Source: Pezicula radicicola (Eukaryota; Ascomycota; Leotiomycetes; Helotiales; Dermateaceae). Taken from it: a DNA stretch of 64,000 nt. Location: assembly GCA_003008705.1 (NCBI GenBank), contig PDUO01000001.1, positions 2,225,694 to 2,289,693 on the forward strand, given 5' to 3'. A model generated the notes under the pieces. That model was not told the DNA's origin and ran no database searches. It saw only the letters and a program-made list of their open reading frames with translations. The position numbers were made by a program, and so were the translations under genes. The number at the start of each line of letters is the position of its first letter. The stretch's first letter is position 1. Positions 21,305 to 33,354 of the stretch are shown here, piece after piece.

Positions 21305-21723
21305 ATGAAAAACAGAGCTACTCCAGAGGAACTGATCAAAGAGCTAGTTATTTACACTTGCAGAGCCACCGTAGAACTTGGATGTATTTATTGTCTTTGG
21401 GTGCTGGCATACGAAATCTTCCAGCGTTCACGACAACTAGCAAATAATAAAATGTTCAAAAGATCGATCGTAAGTCCACTAGCATACTAAGCTCAGAAAC
21501 CATACGGGTTAGATCAGCATTATTTTCACACTGATTACACAATTAGTGAGAAGGAGCTTTGAGTACAACCAATCCAAATTCAGTGCTAGAACGTAGCCCC
21601 TATTTCGAGGAACGAGTACAGGAAGCATAAGGATATCTTGAACAAATTCATAGCGGAGAAAATAATATTCGTGGCAGTTTTCAGAATCGTTTTGCTAGAT
21701 ATTAAGAAGCTATCTGAACGGTA
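21305..21723 (+). pseudogene. Relic of the cysteine-pair family (family B, copy 1)
   Basis: The frame starting at 21305 reads for 61 codons and contains CIYCLWVLAYEIFQRSRQ, closely matching CIHCHWTIAFQIFQKLRQ of the intact gene at 22400. After the stop, similarity resumes in pieces: YFEERVQEA, then a stop, then SFQNRFARY matches CFEERMDII...SRFETRLTR of the intact copy. Stops and frame changes make a functional full-length product unlikely. Confidence 0.5.
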
Positions 21724-22291
21724 AAATCATATGTTTCACTAACCCTTAAGGAATACACCGTACGACTCTTAACATTATACATTTATCATTTAATTTCGAG
21801 CCTCGCTGAAAATCCCACACTGCTCTAGTTTTCTCTCCTAACCTACTTTCTAGACGCTAGAAGAGTTCCAAATATTTGAATACCTGGAATAACAGAATCG
21901 AATTTAGTTAGGTGCAATATCTATTCACGTAAGAGAAAAATACAGTTACTTAAATTCAGTAAATTATTCAAACCCACGGAGTTCCCTAGTTCATTTGAAT
22001 AAGAAACTGGGTTAATTAACTACCCTCATGTGCAGCCTTTACATCAAATGCTTAGATGTAGTCACGTAGTAATGGCAAGATTCTACGGAATGTTTTTCAG
22101 TTATCTATAGGTGACAGGCATTGTGGTGGAGACGAGACTTTTGTTCAGACTAACTCACTCTTTGCTTTACATTTTGCTAAGTTCTTTCGAAATTAGACTA
22201 GCTCCTAATCCACTAAGGTATTAAACTTACAGTTTAGGGAGCTATACCAAAACTTAGACAATTGTTCGTTCAAAGCTAAGGTACCTTATCT

Positions 22292-22327
<36 letters not shown>

Positions 22328-22399
22328 TTTGCTTTCTCTTCATTGTATTGACATTCCTTACCTTGCTTTTCCACGAGATAAATACGAAGTAAAGACGCC
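21724..22399. other. Intergenic between family B copies 1 and 2
   Basis: AT-rich spacer ending in a CA microsatellite 73 bases before the start codon of the intact family B gene. No gene seen. Confidence 0.45.
22293..22326. repeat. (CA)17 microsatellite in a proximal promoter
   Basis: Perfect dinucleotide run of about 17 units, 73 bases before the ATG of the 22400 gene. Confidence 0.9.
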
Positions 22400-23224
22400 A
22401 TGGGACTATTCACCAAGAAAAGGAAAACCAAGAAACCAACCCAACAAAACTGCACCGTAGAAGAACTTACCTGTATCCACTGCCACTGGACAATAGCCTT
22501 CCAAATCTTCCAAAAACTACGACAAGAAAGGCAAATGGCCCCTAGAATACATCCTAATATCCCATCAGCATACCTAAGAAACGCATCACATCTCTGCTGC
22601 AGTATATATAAAGATGGAGCACCGCAATTTAAACGACTCCCACTCTCAGTACTGGAATGCGACCGATGCTTCGAAGAAAGAATGGACATAATCTGGGTAA
22701 AAGTCAGCGATATTCAAAACGAAGCAGAATATATTCGTTCGAGATTCGAAACACGACTTACACGTCAAGAAGACATTCAAATGGGTTTTGTTCCACGTTC
22801 TCTTGAAGAGACATTTGAAAAATATCTAGATGAGTGGCTTTTTAAATGGATAGAAGAGAAAAATACGGAGGCTTGGAGTCCAACTGATGAGGATGGAATT
22901 CGACATCTTCCTCCTTCGAAAGTTTTGATGGATGCGGTTGAATACAGGATTGGACCGGGTTTAATAAGGAGAGTGGAACGGTGGGAGAAGATGAAGGAAT
23001 GGAGAGAGATGAGGGAAAATGAGATTGAGAAACTTATTAAGGAATATATCGACAAAGAGCAGATGTTCAACTCTAGGCCCCTGTGGCAGAAACAGCAGCA
23101 GGAATACACGGCGAATGAGGAATACCTCTACAAAGAGCAGATTATCTACCCAAATAAACCTGGCGAAAGTTCCAGAGGGTACCTGTGCCAGCAACAACAG
23201 CAGGAAGGCACGATGGAAATTTAA
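22400..23224 (+). CDS. Lineage-specific cysteine-pair protein (family B, intact copy)
   Basis: Unrecognised 274-residue single-exon protein. It begins MGLFTKKRKTKK, a form compatible with N-myristoylation plus a basic patch. The N-terminal third carries spaced cysteines: C at 19, CIHC at 27-30, then HLCC and CDRC near 70-93, which suggests a zinc-binding fold. The rest is highly charged and predicted helical (for example IRRVERWEKMKEWREMRENE), ending in glutamine-rich sequence. No signal peptide. Two broken relatives flank it, at 21305 and 24350, on the same strand, so this is a small tandem family in an AT-rich tract. Function unknown; retention of one open copy beside two broken ones suggests it may still be used. 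Confidence 0.6.
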   Translation: MGLFTKKRKTKKPTQQNCTVEELTCIHCHWTIAFQIFQKLRQERQMAPRIHPNIPSAYLRNASHLCCSIYKDGAPQFKRLPLSVLECDRCFEERMDIIWVKVSDIQNEAEYIRSRFETRLTRQEDIQMGFVPRSLEETFEKYLDEWLFKWIEEKNTEAWSPTDEDGIRHLPPSKVLMDAVEYRIGPGLIRRVERWEKMKEWREMRENEIEKLIKEYIDKEQMFNSRPLWQKQQQEYTANEEYLYKEQIIYPNKPGESSRGYLCQQQQQEGTMEI

Positions 23225-24349
23225 GAGGGGGTTGGTGTTACCCATGAGTTAATAATAGGGAAAGGAAAAATATATAAAGATTTACTCTCGACGCCTCTTT
23301 AATCAAATAATCAGTTTTAAGTAATGATACCACTGGGACTATTTTCAATTTGGCGTATCCGACCTTCCTATTAGTGATATACACTTAGTAGGCCCAGCCC
23401 AAAGGCGAGCGACAAATACCCTAAACGAATCCATGCCACGAATATCACATGTAAACTATTACTAGACGATTCTAAGACCATCACTTGGAAAATTATTTTT
23501 TTGCCTGAAATGCGTGCTATAGTAGACCCGGGTCGACTTTCTTAGAAGTGAACGTGCACTAGGTATAACTATGCTCGCTTAATATATTAGCTCTAGCATT
23601 TTTCTTCTAGTACATAACTATACCACATTAGTACTTAATAACTTTATCGTCGTGTAAAGAACCAACTTAGACAAGTAGGTTCTAACTTCGACTAATACAC
23701 TCGAGCCTTTCCAAATTTTTAGGCTAAGACAGGTCATTCGTTGCAGTATTAGGTAGCTAGAAATTTCAGTACACTCTACTCTAGGCCTCCTAAAGAGGTA
23801 GGAGGCCACTACCAAATTAGTCTGAGTTGAAAAGAAAATTAATGGTCTATAAATTAATCGAGATGGGATAGTGGAGTAGGAGAGGAGGAAGGAAATGAAT
23901 GGCGGAGTCGCTATAATCACGCAAGATAGGACTTAACCCTAGGGGAATATTGATTTCTCGAGAATACAGGAATAATTCAAAATAACTTGACTCTCATAGA
24001 TGATTCTTGTGCCTATCTACAGTATAACCAGAACGGATAATACCTTTGACCTAAACTAGATAACTTAAACTTGATCATCCAAAGACATAATTGTAAGAAA
24101 GCTCTACTATCCGCCGTCTAGAATTTCGCACACACAAAGCAAAATACTAAGTTTCTAAGTGCTTATGAGCCCCCAAAAATCCGCTCTTAAAACATGCCAT
24201 AAATTACCAGCTAGGTACTCAGTCCATAAAAAAAACTAAGCCCGCTAGTCATAGCCCCAACCACAATAAAATAAATAGAAGCCACCACGAAATTCCTACT
24301 TTCCTTAAAAATCATAATACCAACAATTACCAAAAACACTACAATAACA
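23225..24349. other. Intergenic between family B copies 2 and 3
   Basis: AT-rich. A 100-codon frame on - at 23618-23920 has no recognisable feature and is not accepted as a gene. Nothing else seen. Confidence 0.45.
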
Positions 24350-25144
24350 ATGGGCCAATCGTTATCCAAGCAATCCCACAAAAAGGGAGAAAAATCTTCT
24401 TCAAAAAAATCTCCCTCAATACCATCAACCAAACCACCACCACCACCATACACAGAAGCACCAAGCACAATAGTACCAGATCCACCAGCATACGCCAAAA
24501 CACCCAAAATCACTTCATGGTGCACATTTCCAAGTAAAACAGGACATTATTGTTATTACTGTCGCTAGACAACAGCCTATGCCTTATTCCAACATTTACG
24601 CCAAGAAGAACAGAAAGGTGAAAAACAGCAGCTGGGCGATTGGGCTAAGAATCTAACAAAATATTCCAGAACAGCAACCAACCCACCCGAATACCAACAA
24701 CAACCAAGATCAAGCAAGAAGGGTCCCAAATTCAATACTCATTTTTGTAAGAAGACTTTAAAATGGGAGAATTTCGATTCTGCTAAGTGTGACTATTGCT
24801 TGGATGAAATCGCAAACAGCGTGCTTTCTTCCGTACGAATGTTTCGGTTGAGTGAATCTACGTTGAGATACAAGATCGAACGGGAGATGACAGCCGTGCC
24901 CTCAACTGTCTTAACGGAATCTAAGCGAGAGCAACTTGAGGAAATGTACCAGGAGAGCTTTATATCTATATTGGACAAATGGAGGGAAGGACACACTAAA
25001 TCTGGACTTGGACATCCGTTGCCCTCGGATGGATTTGTAGAGGATATAAGAAGGAGAGTTCATCGAAAAGAGTTGTTGGAGAAAGAGAAGGAACGGAAGG
25101 AGAAGGAGAGAGAGGATAGAATCAGAAACATCGTTAGGAGATAG
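24350..25144 (+). pseudogene. Family B copy 3, interrupted by one in-frame TAG
   Basis: A single frame runs from the ATG at 24350 to 25144 with one stop only, TAG at 24566-24568. It starts MGQSLSKQSHKKGEK (myristoylation-like), then has a proline-rich PPPPPYTEAP part. CYYCR-stop-TTAYALFQHLRQE aligns with CIHCHWTIAFQIFQKLRQE of the intact paralogue, so the stop replaces Trp (TGG to TAG). Downstream, HFC, CDYCLDE and a long charged helix ending in KEKERKEKERE are preserved through about 192 codons. Without the stop it would be about 264 residues. Options are a recent nonsense allele, an assembly error, or stop-codon readthrough. No plausible intron removes the stop, because the gap between possible GT and AG sites is only about 35 nt. 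Confidence 0.6.
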
Positions 25145-26280
25145 GCGTGAGATAATATGCCAGGAGAGAAGAGAATCAATGGGATTCATATCTCCCTTTC
25201 TAATCTCCCATCTAATAGGTCACAACATTGAGTTTAAAAAGAGCCATTTTCTATAAACCTACAACTTAATCAAGCATTCACTTCTACCTATTTCATAATC
25301 TAACAAATATCTCTACCTCTACATCTCAAACCCCAAAGCTTAAACCCCACTCAAACTCCTACCTTTCAACATATCACAAAGTCATCTACATACTTGCATC
25401 AATGCCACTTCTTTACAACCTATTATACCTACAGTCAATTCACCAAATCCATCCCCTCCCCCTGCTTAATTTCTCAGCCCAAACACTCCATCCAATCCTT
25501 CATCCCTCACCCTTCAACAACTCACTGACTCTCACACTCTCACAATAACCAACCAAATTCAGCCAATTTAAATCTAATCAAATTAAATACTTATATAAAT
25601 ACATTTACCCTATTCGCCCTCTCTTATCTACTACTTTGTATATACCTAGAGCTATAACTAGCGTCGGACTCTCTATACACTTTACCTATAGAAGACAGAA
25701 TACATACAATACCTTTGCTACTATATGTTGCTGCCCGAAAACTATACTATTTAACAAAATTTAATCCTGTGTTAACTACTATATTAATATAAATCACCTA
25801 ATAAAACTCCTACTATCAACCTCCCTCATATCTCTAAACTCTATCTTACATCACATTCTAAATCCATTACCTCCCGTATCTCTCCCAGTGCTATTTCACC
25901 TAATCCAACCTAAAATAAGACTAACCAACCTCTTCCCCTCCCCTCCTCTCCTCTCCCCTACTTCGCCTTCCCTACCTTCTACTATCTATCCCTAACTTCC
26001 AACTCCTAACTTCAAAATATTTTACCTCCACTAGTACCACTCTACAATAAACCCCGTCCCTTCGTCGCCTCCAAAAATTACAAATACAATACACACCATC
26101 TATTGAGAGTCAAAAGTCTTATTTTTCTTGTATTTTCAGTATTCTATTTCTCATCCTAAACCGACCTAAAAGTAAGTTTATAAGTTTATCCCTAACTCTT
26201 CCTTAATAATAAAGAAGTTAATTAGTTGAGAACTAACAAAATATAGGTCCAGGTACACAACATACAAGAACCTTAAACAC
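25145..26280. other. Intergenic, AT-rich with strong pyrimidine bias on +
   Basis: From about 25250 to 26060 the + strand is markedly pyrimidine-rich and A/C/T-biased with few G. No open frame of note. It may be old degraded repeat DNA; no terminal repeats identified. Confidence 0.4.
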
Positions 26281-27709
26281 AATCACGATACCCTCTCACG
26301 ATCTTCAAACACAGACGAAAATCCAAGGACTATGATGACAATCAATAAACCTAAAGGTTCAGATCCCCTTACCAAATCCGAAGATTCCAATCGAGGAAGG
26401 AGTAGACGAGCCAACTTTTTCCCAAGATGCCAATACGGCTGACATGTACAAGTACAAGTACTATTACGAGAGGGTACTGTACCTAAATAAAGAGCATGTG
26501 TGATAGACATGTCTGTTACACTTTGCTAACTCAGCAACAGGCCGTAAAGCAAAGTAGACAAGGCCCAAGGGTGATACGGCAGCCGGACTCAAAACATGTC
26601 CTTTCGTATTAGAGCAACCAGATGCTGGAATAGACGGCTTGGTGGTAATCCATCTTTCTATAGCTATACCGAAAAAAATCTCTATGACTAACTATCCCAA
26701 GTTATGGAGATACACTGATCAGCTAGCTACCCGAATATTTGAAGAATCAACAATTTATAGCTGGTGATGATTGGTCTAAGCGAGCTATCTGTGCTATTGA
26801 ATGTATCTAGTAGAAAGCTTTATCTCGATTATTGTTATGTGGTATGATAGAGGAACGGGGCAAAGCCTTTTAGGTAGAAGGTAAGTACCGAGTGCCTTTA
26901 GGATTGCCTAAGAAAGGTCGAATTCTATCATCTTCTTCTCTACCTGAGATTGATTCTCCAATAAACGAGATCCGACTATGTCTCGTTCAAATACAAAAGT
27001 TGCATAATTTCTTTTCCCTCAAAGAATCGACGATGATGGGATTGACCAAGTTGTGCTCATAGTGCAGAAGTACCAGAAGGAACGCAAACACCGACAAGAA
27101 CTGTCTCTAAGACGAACGATTTAAACAGCAAGATCAGATCAACGGATAAAAGAGTTGGAGGATGTTCATAAGACTTTGTAGAATTTGAACTTGGGATCTG
27201 CAACAAGAGTCAAAGAACTTCGCTAAGAGGATGATGATACTCCGTATTCAAGAGGTTATTGAGAGTTTCTTGCAATCTTTAGAAGAAGGAAGCGCCGAGC
27301 CGCTGTTTCTAGCTCACAACCCTAACAGTATTCTTATGGAGACGACAAGATACATGGCGTTGGAGTAGGAAAAACCTTCGGTGCTAAGGCAGTATCCAAG
27401 TCACATCCTCCTACAAATTAATATAAGATCAGTGATGATGTATTTGAAATAAGAAACTCAAAAACTTCGACCAACCAGATACTAGAGCATTAAAAGGAAG
27501 TGGATTTTGACGCTGGGAGCTTATTAGCTAACCCTTTCGAGGATTGATGTTGAGGTTGAGGTTGATGCTGAAGCACAGAAACAGCCATGTCGATTAAGAT
27601 CTACCATTTCAACCTTGGAGCTGTTGAGGAAAGTAAAGAGTTTTACTGCTATAGTTCAGCAAGGTGTACAGAAGGGTAATAACCTGGATGAAGTAGAGAA
27701 GAGCTTTTA
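26281..27709 (+). pseudogene. Degraded protein-coding relic, origin unknown
   Basis: The + strand shows protein-like pieces broken by stops: DDDGIDQVVLIVQKYQKERKHRQE near 27030 is followed by ESFLQSLEEGSAEPLFLAHN near 27270 and RKVKSFTAIVQQGVQKGNNLDE near 27635. Codon-like composition continues across stops. I cannot assign it to a family. Candidates are a dead transposon gene or a dead charged protein like family B. Confidence 0.3.
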
Positions 27710-30700
27710 AGCAGGATGATAAGTAAAGGACTGGTTTTAATAGTCTTTGTTGAATTCAGTGAATATAGGAATAGTCGTGTGATCGTCCTACTACTACAAG
27801 TAGGCCCATTCTGGCACTCTAGCTTCTACACAGAACACAATACCACTGATTGCCATCCACATGTTGCTGCCCACTTATATTGTGCCTATTCAACAGTCTT
27901 TAAATTTTAAACTTATTTCTAGGGGTTTAATTCTATAGATAGAATTAATTAGTCTTAGTAGAGCCTAGGTGTTTTATTCGAAATAATATATCTTAAAATG
28001 AGATACACTTATAATATAAGTTAGTAGAGATATATGCTTAATTTATAGGTGAGTTTTAATGTAAAATCGGCAATTGCCGGATAATTATTGCCTAGTCCTA
28101 TACTTTCGTACGCTCTGATTTGATAAATAAATTATGCATATCTAAAGACACCATTTATACTTTCCAGATTTGTTCCCTTATACTTTCCGTATCTCCACCA
28201 ACAGTTTCTCCGACCGCTATGATAGGTAATCAAAGTTCTCAAACTCAAAAGGTCCCGACCGGCCCCACACGAATCAAGGAGAAAAAAAAAAGACCGTGGG
28301 CATATCTCGGTCTACTCGGCTGAGTTACCTCTCGGGTTATTCGGGTCCTCTACTTTTACTGTACGTTGTATAATACCTAACCCCCCCTGGCTCCATGGAA
28401 CTCTCCGTATCATACAGTATGAGTTCCAAATTTCCTGATACTTCCGTACCCTAAAAATAATTTTATCTTGCCTGCACCTTGCATCCTGCCTGCATGCACA
28501 GAATAGTGAATGAACCGTGAGCGACGGCGAGAAAAGCATCTGATGCATCATCACCGGACATAATTCTTTTTCATCTCATTAAATTTTTATTCATAATAAA
28601 ATAAGATGAAGATCTCATCTCATCTTCTGAAACAGTTAAAGCAGAGTACCTTAAGGTTTTCTGTACTGTATCTTGATTTATTGTTTCAGATGGTAGATGA
28701 AATTGTCAAAGCAAAATCCCTCTGGGTCGATCTGAAATCTGACGTCGGGTCTGTGTTATTGGCTTCGAATTGTTGGCAACCGTAGGCTTGGTTTCGGGGA
28801 CTCGAGTAACGGTCTCTGACGTCTTTGTGTAGGTTAGTTTGTAGGTGAGTTTGGTCTGGGGGCTTTTTGGCGGCGGGGATGGGAGTTGGTGGTGGATGGC
28901 TTTTTTGGCTTGCTTCCCGCATTATCGCAATGGATTAGCGAGGTTTGGGGTGAACGCCTCTTGCGTGTGAAGGTTTGGGGGGCTTTTTTGGTTAGGAGGA
29001 TGGCAGAATCGATGGTACAGTAGGTTGGTGGAATTATGGATTTTGAGGGGGTTGGTTGCTGATGGATGAGGGGTTGGGATGAGATGAGGTGAGTGAGGGA
29101 GGGTTGGCATGTGTGAGTATCTAGGTACGGAGGTGAGACTGGGAGGTATCGCCCGGAGGTGGAAGGTCCATGGATTTTGCTGTGATGAGGATGCCAGTAC
29201 GTACAAAACGGTACCTGTGTACCTTAAAATTTGTTACTTGAAGGGTGAAGCGGGATGATCTCTAGTGTTACAATACACAGTTTCGAGTAGGAGCAAGCGT
29301 CATAATTACGGCTTTCATTTTTCAATTCATTTTCATTCCGTGGAAAGAAAGAGTTGTTGCGATGTGAGATGTGAGCGAAGCAGTAAAATCATACGATGAA
29401 AAAGAAAGGCTGGAAACGGCGTTCATCCCATCTGTTACAGTATCTCCTCTCGACACTTCCAGGTTAGGTTCTCACCGTTTCTCTAGGTTCCCTACAAACT
29501 GGCCAATAACTTGGTGTTGTACAGCACAGCAAGGAAGAGGGGAGTTCGGGAGGAGACGAGAGGAGAATACGAGGCAACTAACGCAGCTGAAGGATCAGGA
29601 TCTTCAACCCGCATAGCACTATTACCACCAGTTCGATGAGATTGAGGGGGAGTATCGCGATATCGTAGGATCATTAGAACTACTGCCGGTAATACGATAC
29701 GATTTGATCACTCCTTCGTCCGGTCTTTATCTACGATGGTAAAATCTTGGATAAAGTCTTGGATAACGGAGAGGCTGGTATGATGATGATCGTGGTGGCG
29801 GGGTTCTTAGGGTTATTGATGTAGCCAAGACATACTTGCTGCAAGCCGCCCGGATTTTTGTGTTGTAGATTTCTTGTTTTTGAAGCGTGCTGCTGCTTGT
29901 TGTACACGAGGGGGTGCTTGTTAAGTGAAGAGCGATACTCCGTATTATTGCAGCTGAAAAGAACGTGGTTGGTATGGCACAGTTGTCAGCTGCATAAGGC
30001 GTGCGTTGTTGATATCGGTAATTATCATGGTTATCATGGTTATCATCACCACTCAGAAAGGAATAAGTGGAGGGAGGGTGATATTGTAAGTGGGATTAAG
30101 TAGTGTGATAGATGCAGTGAATTGCTAGGTGTGTTTCAACAGCGGGTAGAAAGCAGGCTGGGTAGAGAGATAACAGCAGTTTGCTAAGGTACCTCCCTAC
30201 CTACCTACTACTACCTACTGCACCTAAGTGAGGCGCTGAAACACATGTTACAACCCTCTTCTCCGAAAGTCCTCTCCCTTTTCTTCCCCTTTTTCCCTCT
30301 CAATAAGCCTTTTGCAGAGTAGAAATTATAAATAATTCATCGCGAAGATCGCCAACAAATCGCGGTTATTTGTTGACTGCTATTTCCTGCTCTTCCGTCA
30401 TCACCCTGGCCTTTCAGCAATCCACTCCAATCCAGACCCCTTCCTGTAGCCGGCTTAATTCGTCGACGCGGCTGCTTCATCTTACTTTACCTAGTCTTTC
30501 TCCATACTTAGCGGTCGCTTACTCCAAAGCGACAGGGGGTGGGCGGCCAAGGGGCTTAAGCAGCATCAGCAGCAGCAGTTACTTTGCTCCACCAAGGTAT
30601 CTTCCATCCGATTTCCATTCCTCGAACCTGAAGCTTGCCCACGCCCCAGTCATTCCTTCCGCTGCAGTTCTTCCTGCCTACTTCCCCTTCCAGAACCCAA

Positions 30701-31118
30701 TCCCTTACACTGCACCTTACACTCTCTTATCTTCACGACCGGTGGCGACGAAACTTGATTCTTACGTCTCTCAACAACAACACACCACACAGCTTCTGCA
30801 GCACTGTATTCTACTACTACTAGTACTACTACTACTACTACTACTACTAATAATTCTTCATTCGTCACGATACACCACCCCCAGCACGCATTAATTCTTT
30901 TTTTAAACACACCGTCTATTCCTTCGTTATTGAGTTGATCGCCGAGTTCGTCGCAACTCGAAACCTGACGATCTCAGCAGTGCTTATTTACTCTCTTAAG
31001 AGCAAATCATCACATCCACCAAAAACAAACCCTTACAACTAAATCAATTTAAACCGCCAAGATAGCTACCTTACAAAGAGCCCTCACTGTGTCTACGACA
31101 TCCCAGTATGAAAATGCG
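27710..31118. other. Long gene-poor region ending in the TBC gene leader
   Basis: No gene with recognisable features. Two proline-rich minus-strand frames at 28686-29206 and a + frame at 30370-30894 lack domain evidence. From about 30240 onward the CT-rich sequence looks like promoter and long 5' UTR of the TBC-domain gene. Confidence 0.45.
30811..30849. repeat. (CTA)n microsatellite
   Basis: Imperfect run of about 13 CTA/ACT units in the probable 5' UTR of the TBC-domain gene. Confidence 0.85.
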
Positions 31119-33354
31119 ATGATGAATTACTATATTGCGGATGCCCCTATGGGCTCTCCCCCTGAGCTCAGCCGGAGTAAATCTTCCAAATCCTCCTCCT
31201 TTCGCTCTTCCACTGGTTCCGACGACGGCAGCATTGTAGCAGACGCCAATAATTTCGAGGAGATTGGACTCGACGATGAAGAATCAGATTCTGTAGGGGA
31301 CTTTCCCAGAATGAAATCAAGCAGCAACCCCTATGCGTCCACCTATACCGCAGACCTCCGCATGTCTGCTAAACAGCGGAATATGGCTTCGTCGCATGGA
31401 CACAATAAGGTGCAGAGGGAATTGACGTCTGCGAAGACGCGACCGTCTTTTCCGAGTTTAAGGGGTCAGGTTAGGAGCGTGGTAACGCCGTCGGATGGAT
31501 TGGCAACGTTACATACACAAAATAGCACGACGATGTCGAGGAGGGGATTTACTAGCCCGAGTGTAACTTCATTGCCGTCGACAAACCGAAAACGGAGCCC
31601 GAGTCCCGCGCATTCGATGTTCGAGACTTCCAGACATCTCTCTGCGCTGTCACCGAGGGTACGGAGGGAGAGTTGGCACGCTAACCTAAACACGAAGAGG
31701 AAGACTGTGCAGGAGTTGGAGAAGGAGTGTGACGAGGATGATGGTGATGACCTGCCAGATGAGGTGTTCCTTGAGAATGTTCCCATGTCACCCCGCCCTC
31801 TCCACGAACGCTCAGCCTCAAGTAGGCCACCTTCCGCTGGCACAAGTCCTGATCGAAAACCGAAAGAGAAGGTTCGGCCTGCAGGAAATGGCACATCGCC
31901 AATACCTGTCGAACAAGGTTGTCTGAAATCTCCAAGATTAGGTATACCAAGTCGATCGCCGAGCATGTCACAATTCCCCATCAATCACGAATTACCAAAC
32001 AAAGGCCGGGCAAAGAGCTGGACGTCTGCCATGTCGGCATTGAGCGAAGAAGCAAAGGCATTGACGGCAGCTCTAGAGGAGCATGCAGTTGAGGCGGAAG
32101 CCAAGCTGTCGGAGTCCAACCAGAGGCGTAGTTTTAATACTTCTTCGCGGCCTGTCTACAAACCTAGAGTCAAGTCTGCATTTGCTGAACTGCCTCCTTT
32201 ACGGCGGACAGAGATGATGATTGATCCTCTCCCGATCTCGAAAGAGAAGGAAGCTGTTTTGTCGCGAACTCGACCCTCGTGGTTGCCCCCCAAGAATCCG
32301 GAAGAAGAGAAACGACATCTCCGAGAGTACCAGAAGATGATGGAGAATGCCAAAGAGGCAGACCGCAAGAGGGAGGCCGAAAGGAATACCCAATCCGTCT
32401 GCAGAGATGATACTGCCAATTCGCTTTTGAGGATATGGGAGGAACACGTCTTACCCAATTGGAATGACGCAACTCGACAGAAACGTACAAGAGAGCTATG
32501 GTGGCGTGGGATTGCACCTCGGAGCCGAGGAGGCGTATGGGCACGGGCAGTAGGCAACGAGCTTGAACTCACCGAGTCCTCTTACGATGTTGCTCTCAAA
32601 CGGGCAAAGGATGTGGAGCGTCGCCTGAGGAAAGCGGAGAAGCCGAGTGCAGAGGATGAGCGAAAGAAATTCTGGTTCGACAGGATTGATAGAGATGTAA
32701 GGGAGACGTATAAGGAATTGAGGATCTTCCAGCCGGATGGTCCACTCCATGGGAGCTTGGTGGATGTCTTGAGGGCATACGCTATGTACAGGAGTGACGT
32801 GGGCTATGTTCACGGCACGAGTGTAAGTTTTGAGAACTCTGAATCTATATTCTCTCACTAATTGTACACAGACATTAGCAGCCATTCTCCTCCTCAACCT
32901 CGATACCCCTGCGGCAACCTTCCGAACTCTCTCCAATATCCTCAACCGTTCCCTTCCTCTCTCCTTCCACACCTACGATTCCGGAGCGACCTCCAAGGTT
33001 TACTCACTGGTCCTCTCAACCCTTAAGGCCAAATCTCCTAGTCTCCACCAACACCTTACCCACCTCTCTAATAACCCCGATGCCTGGTTACGTGACATCT
33101 TCAGTTCCCTTTTTACAGGGTGTCTCAGCCTTGATAATGCTACAAGATTATGGGACGTCATGGTTTTCGAAGGTGATGCTGTCCTTGTGCGCGCCGGTGT
33201 TGCGTTTTTGATGAAGATGGAGGGCAAGCTGTTTAATTGTTCGAGTGAGAGGGAGATCGTTGTGCTTGTACGCGACGGTTTGCAGGGCGTGGGTGAAGAG
33301 GAGTGGATGTTGGCCGTGAGGGAAGCTGGGAAAGCATCGTTATCATCCTCATGA
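31119..33354 (+). CDS. TBC-domain protein (TBC1D12/14-like) with degenerate catalytic fingers
   Basis: Two exons, 31119-32822 and 32872-33354, encode about 728 residues. The N-terminal 440 residues are Ser/Pro-rich and disordered. The TBC domain covers about 445-710, with RELWWRGIAPRSRGGVWARA and GPLHGSLVDVLRAYAMYRSD, and ends in a helix-rich lobe. TBC proteins normally stimulate Rab GTP hydrolysis using an Arg (IxxDxxR) and a Gln (YxQ). Here the first motif reads IDRDVRET, placing Glu529 where Arg is expected, and the second reads YVHG with His565 for Gln. So it may bind Rabs without dual-finger catalysis. The first ATG in frame is 31119; the frame is open upstream to 31089 without an ATG. 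A short upstream frame at 31108 overlaps the start. The closest known animal layout is TBC1D12/14. Confidence 0.85.

Noticed and set aside
25145..26280. Pyrimidine-rich tract as a possible centromere or transposon terminal region
   Set aside because: No terminal repeats, target-site duplication or element-encoded protein could be seen.
28686..29206. Pro/Ser-rich minus-strand frames in the gene-poor region
   Set aside because: No start context, no domain and biased composition; not supportable as genes.
30370..30894. 174-codon + frame upstream of the TBC gene
   Set aside because: Low complexity, contains the CTA microsatellite and no domain; it lies in the probable 5' UTR.
31089..31118. Extension of the TBC protein upstream of the first ATG
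   Set aside because: The frame is open but begins at GTG; without evidence for non-ATG initiation or an upstream exon, the ATG at 31119 is preferred.
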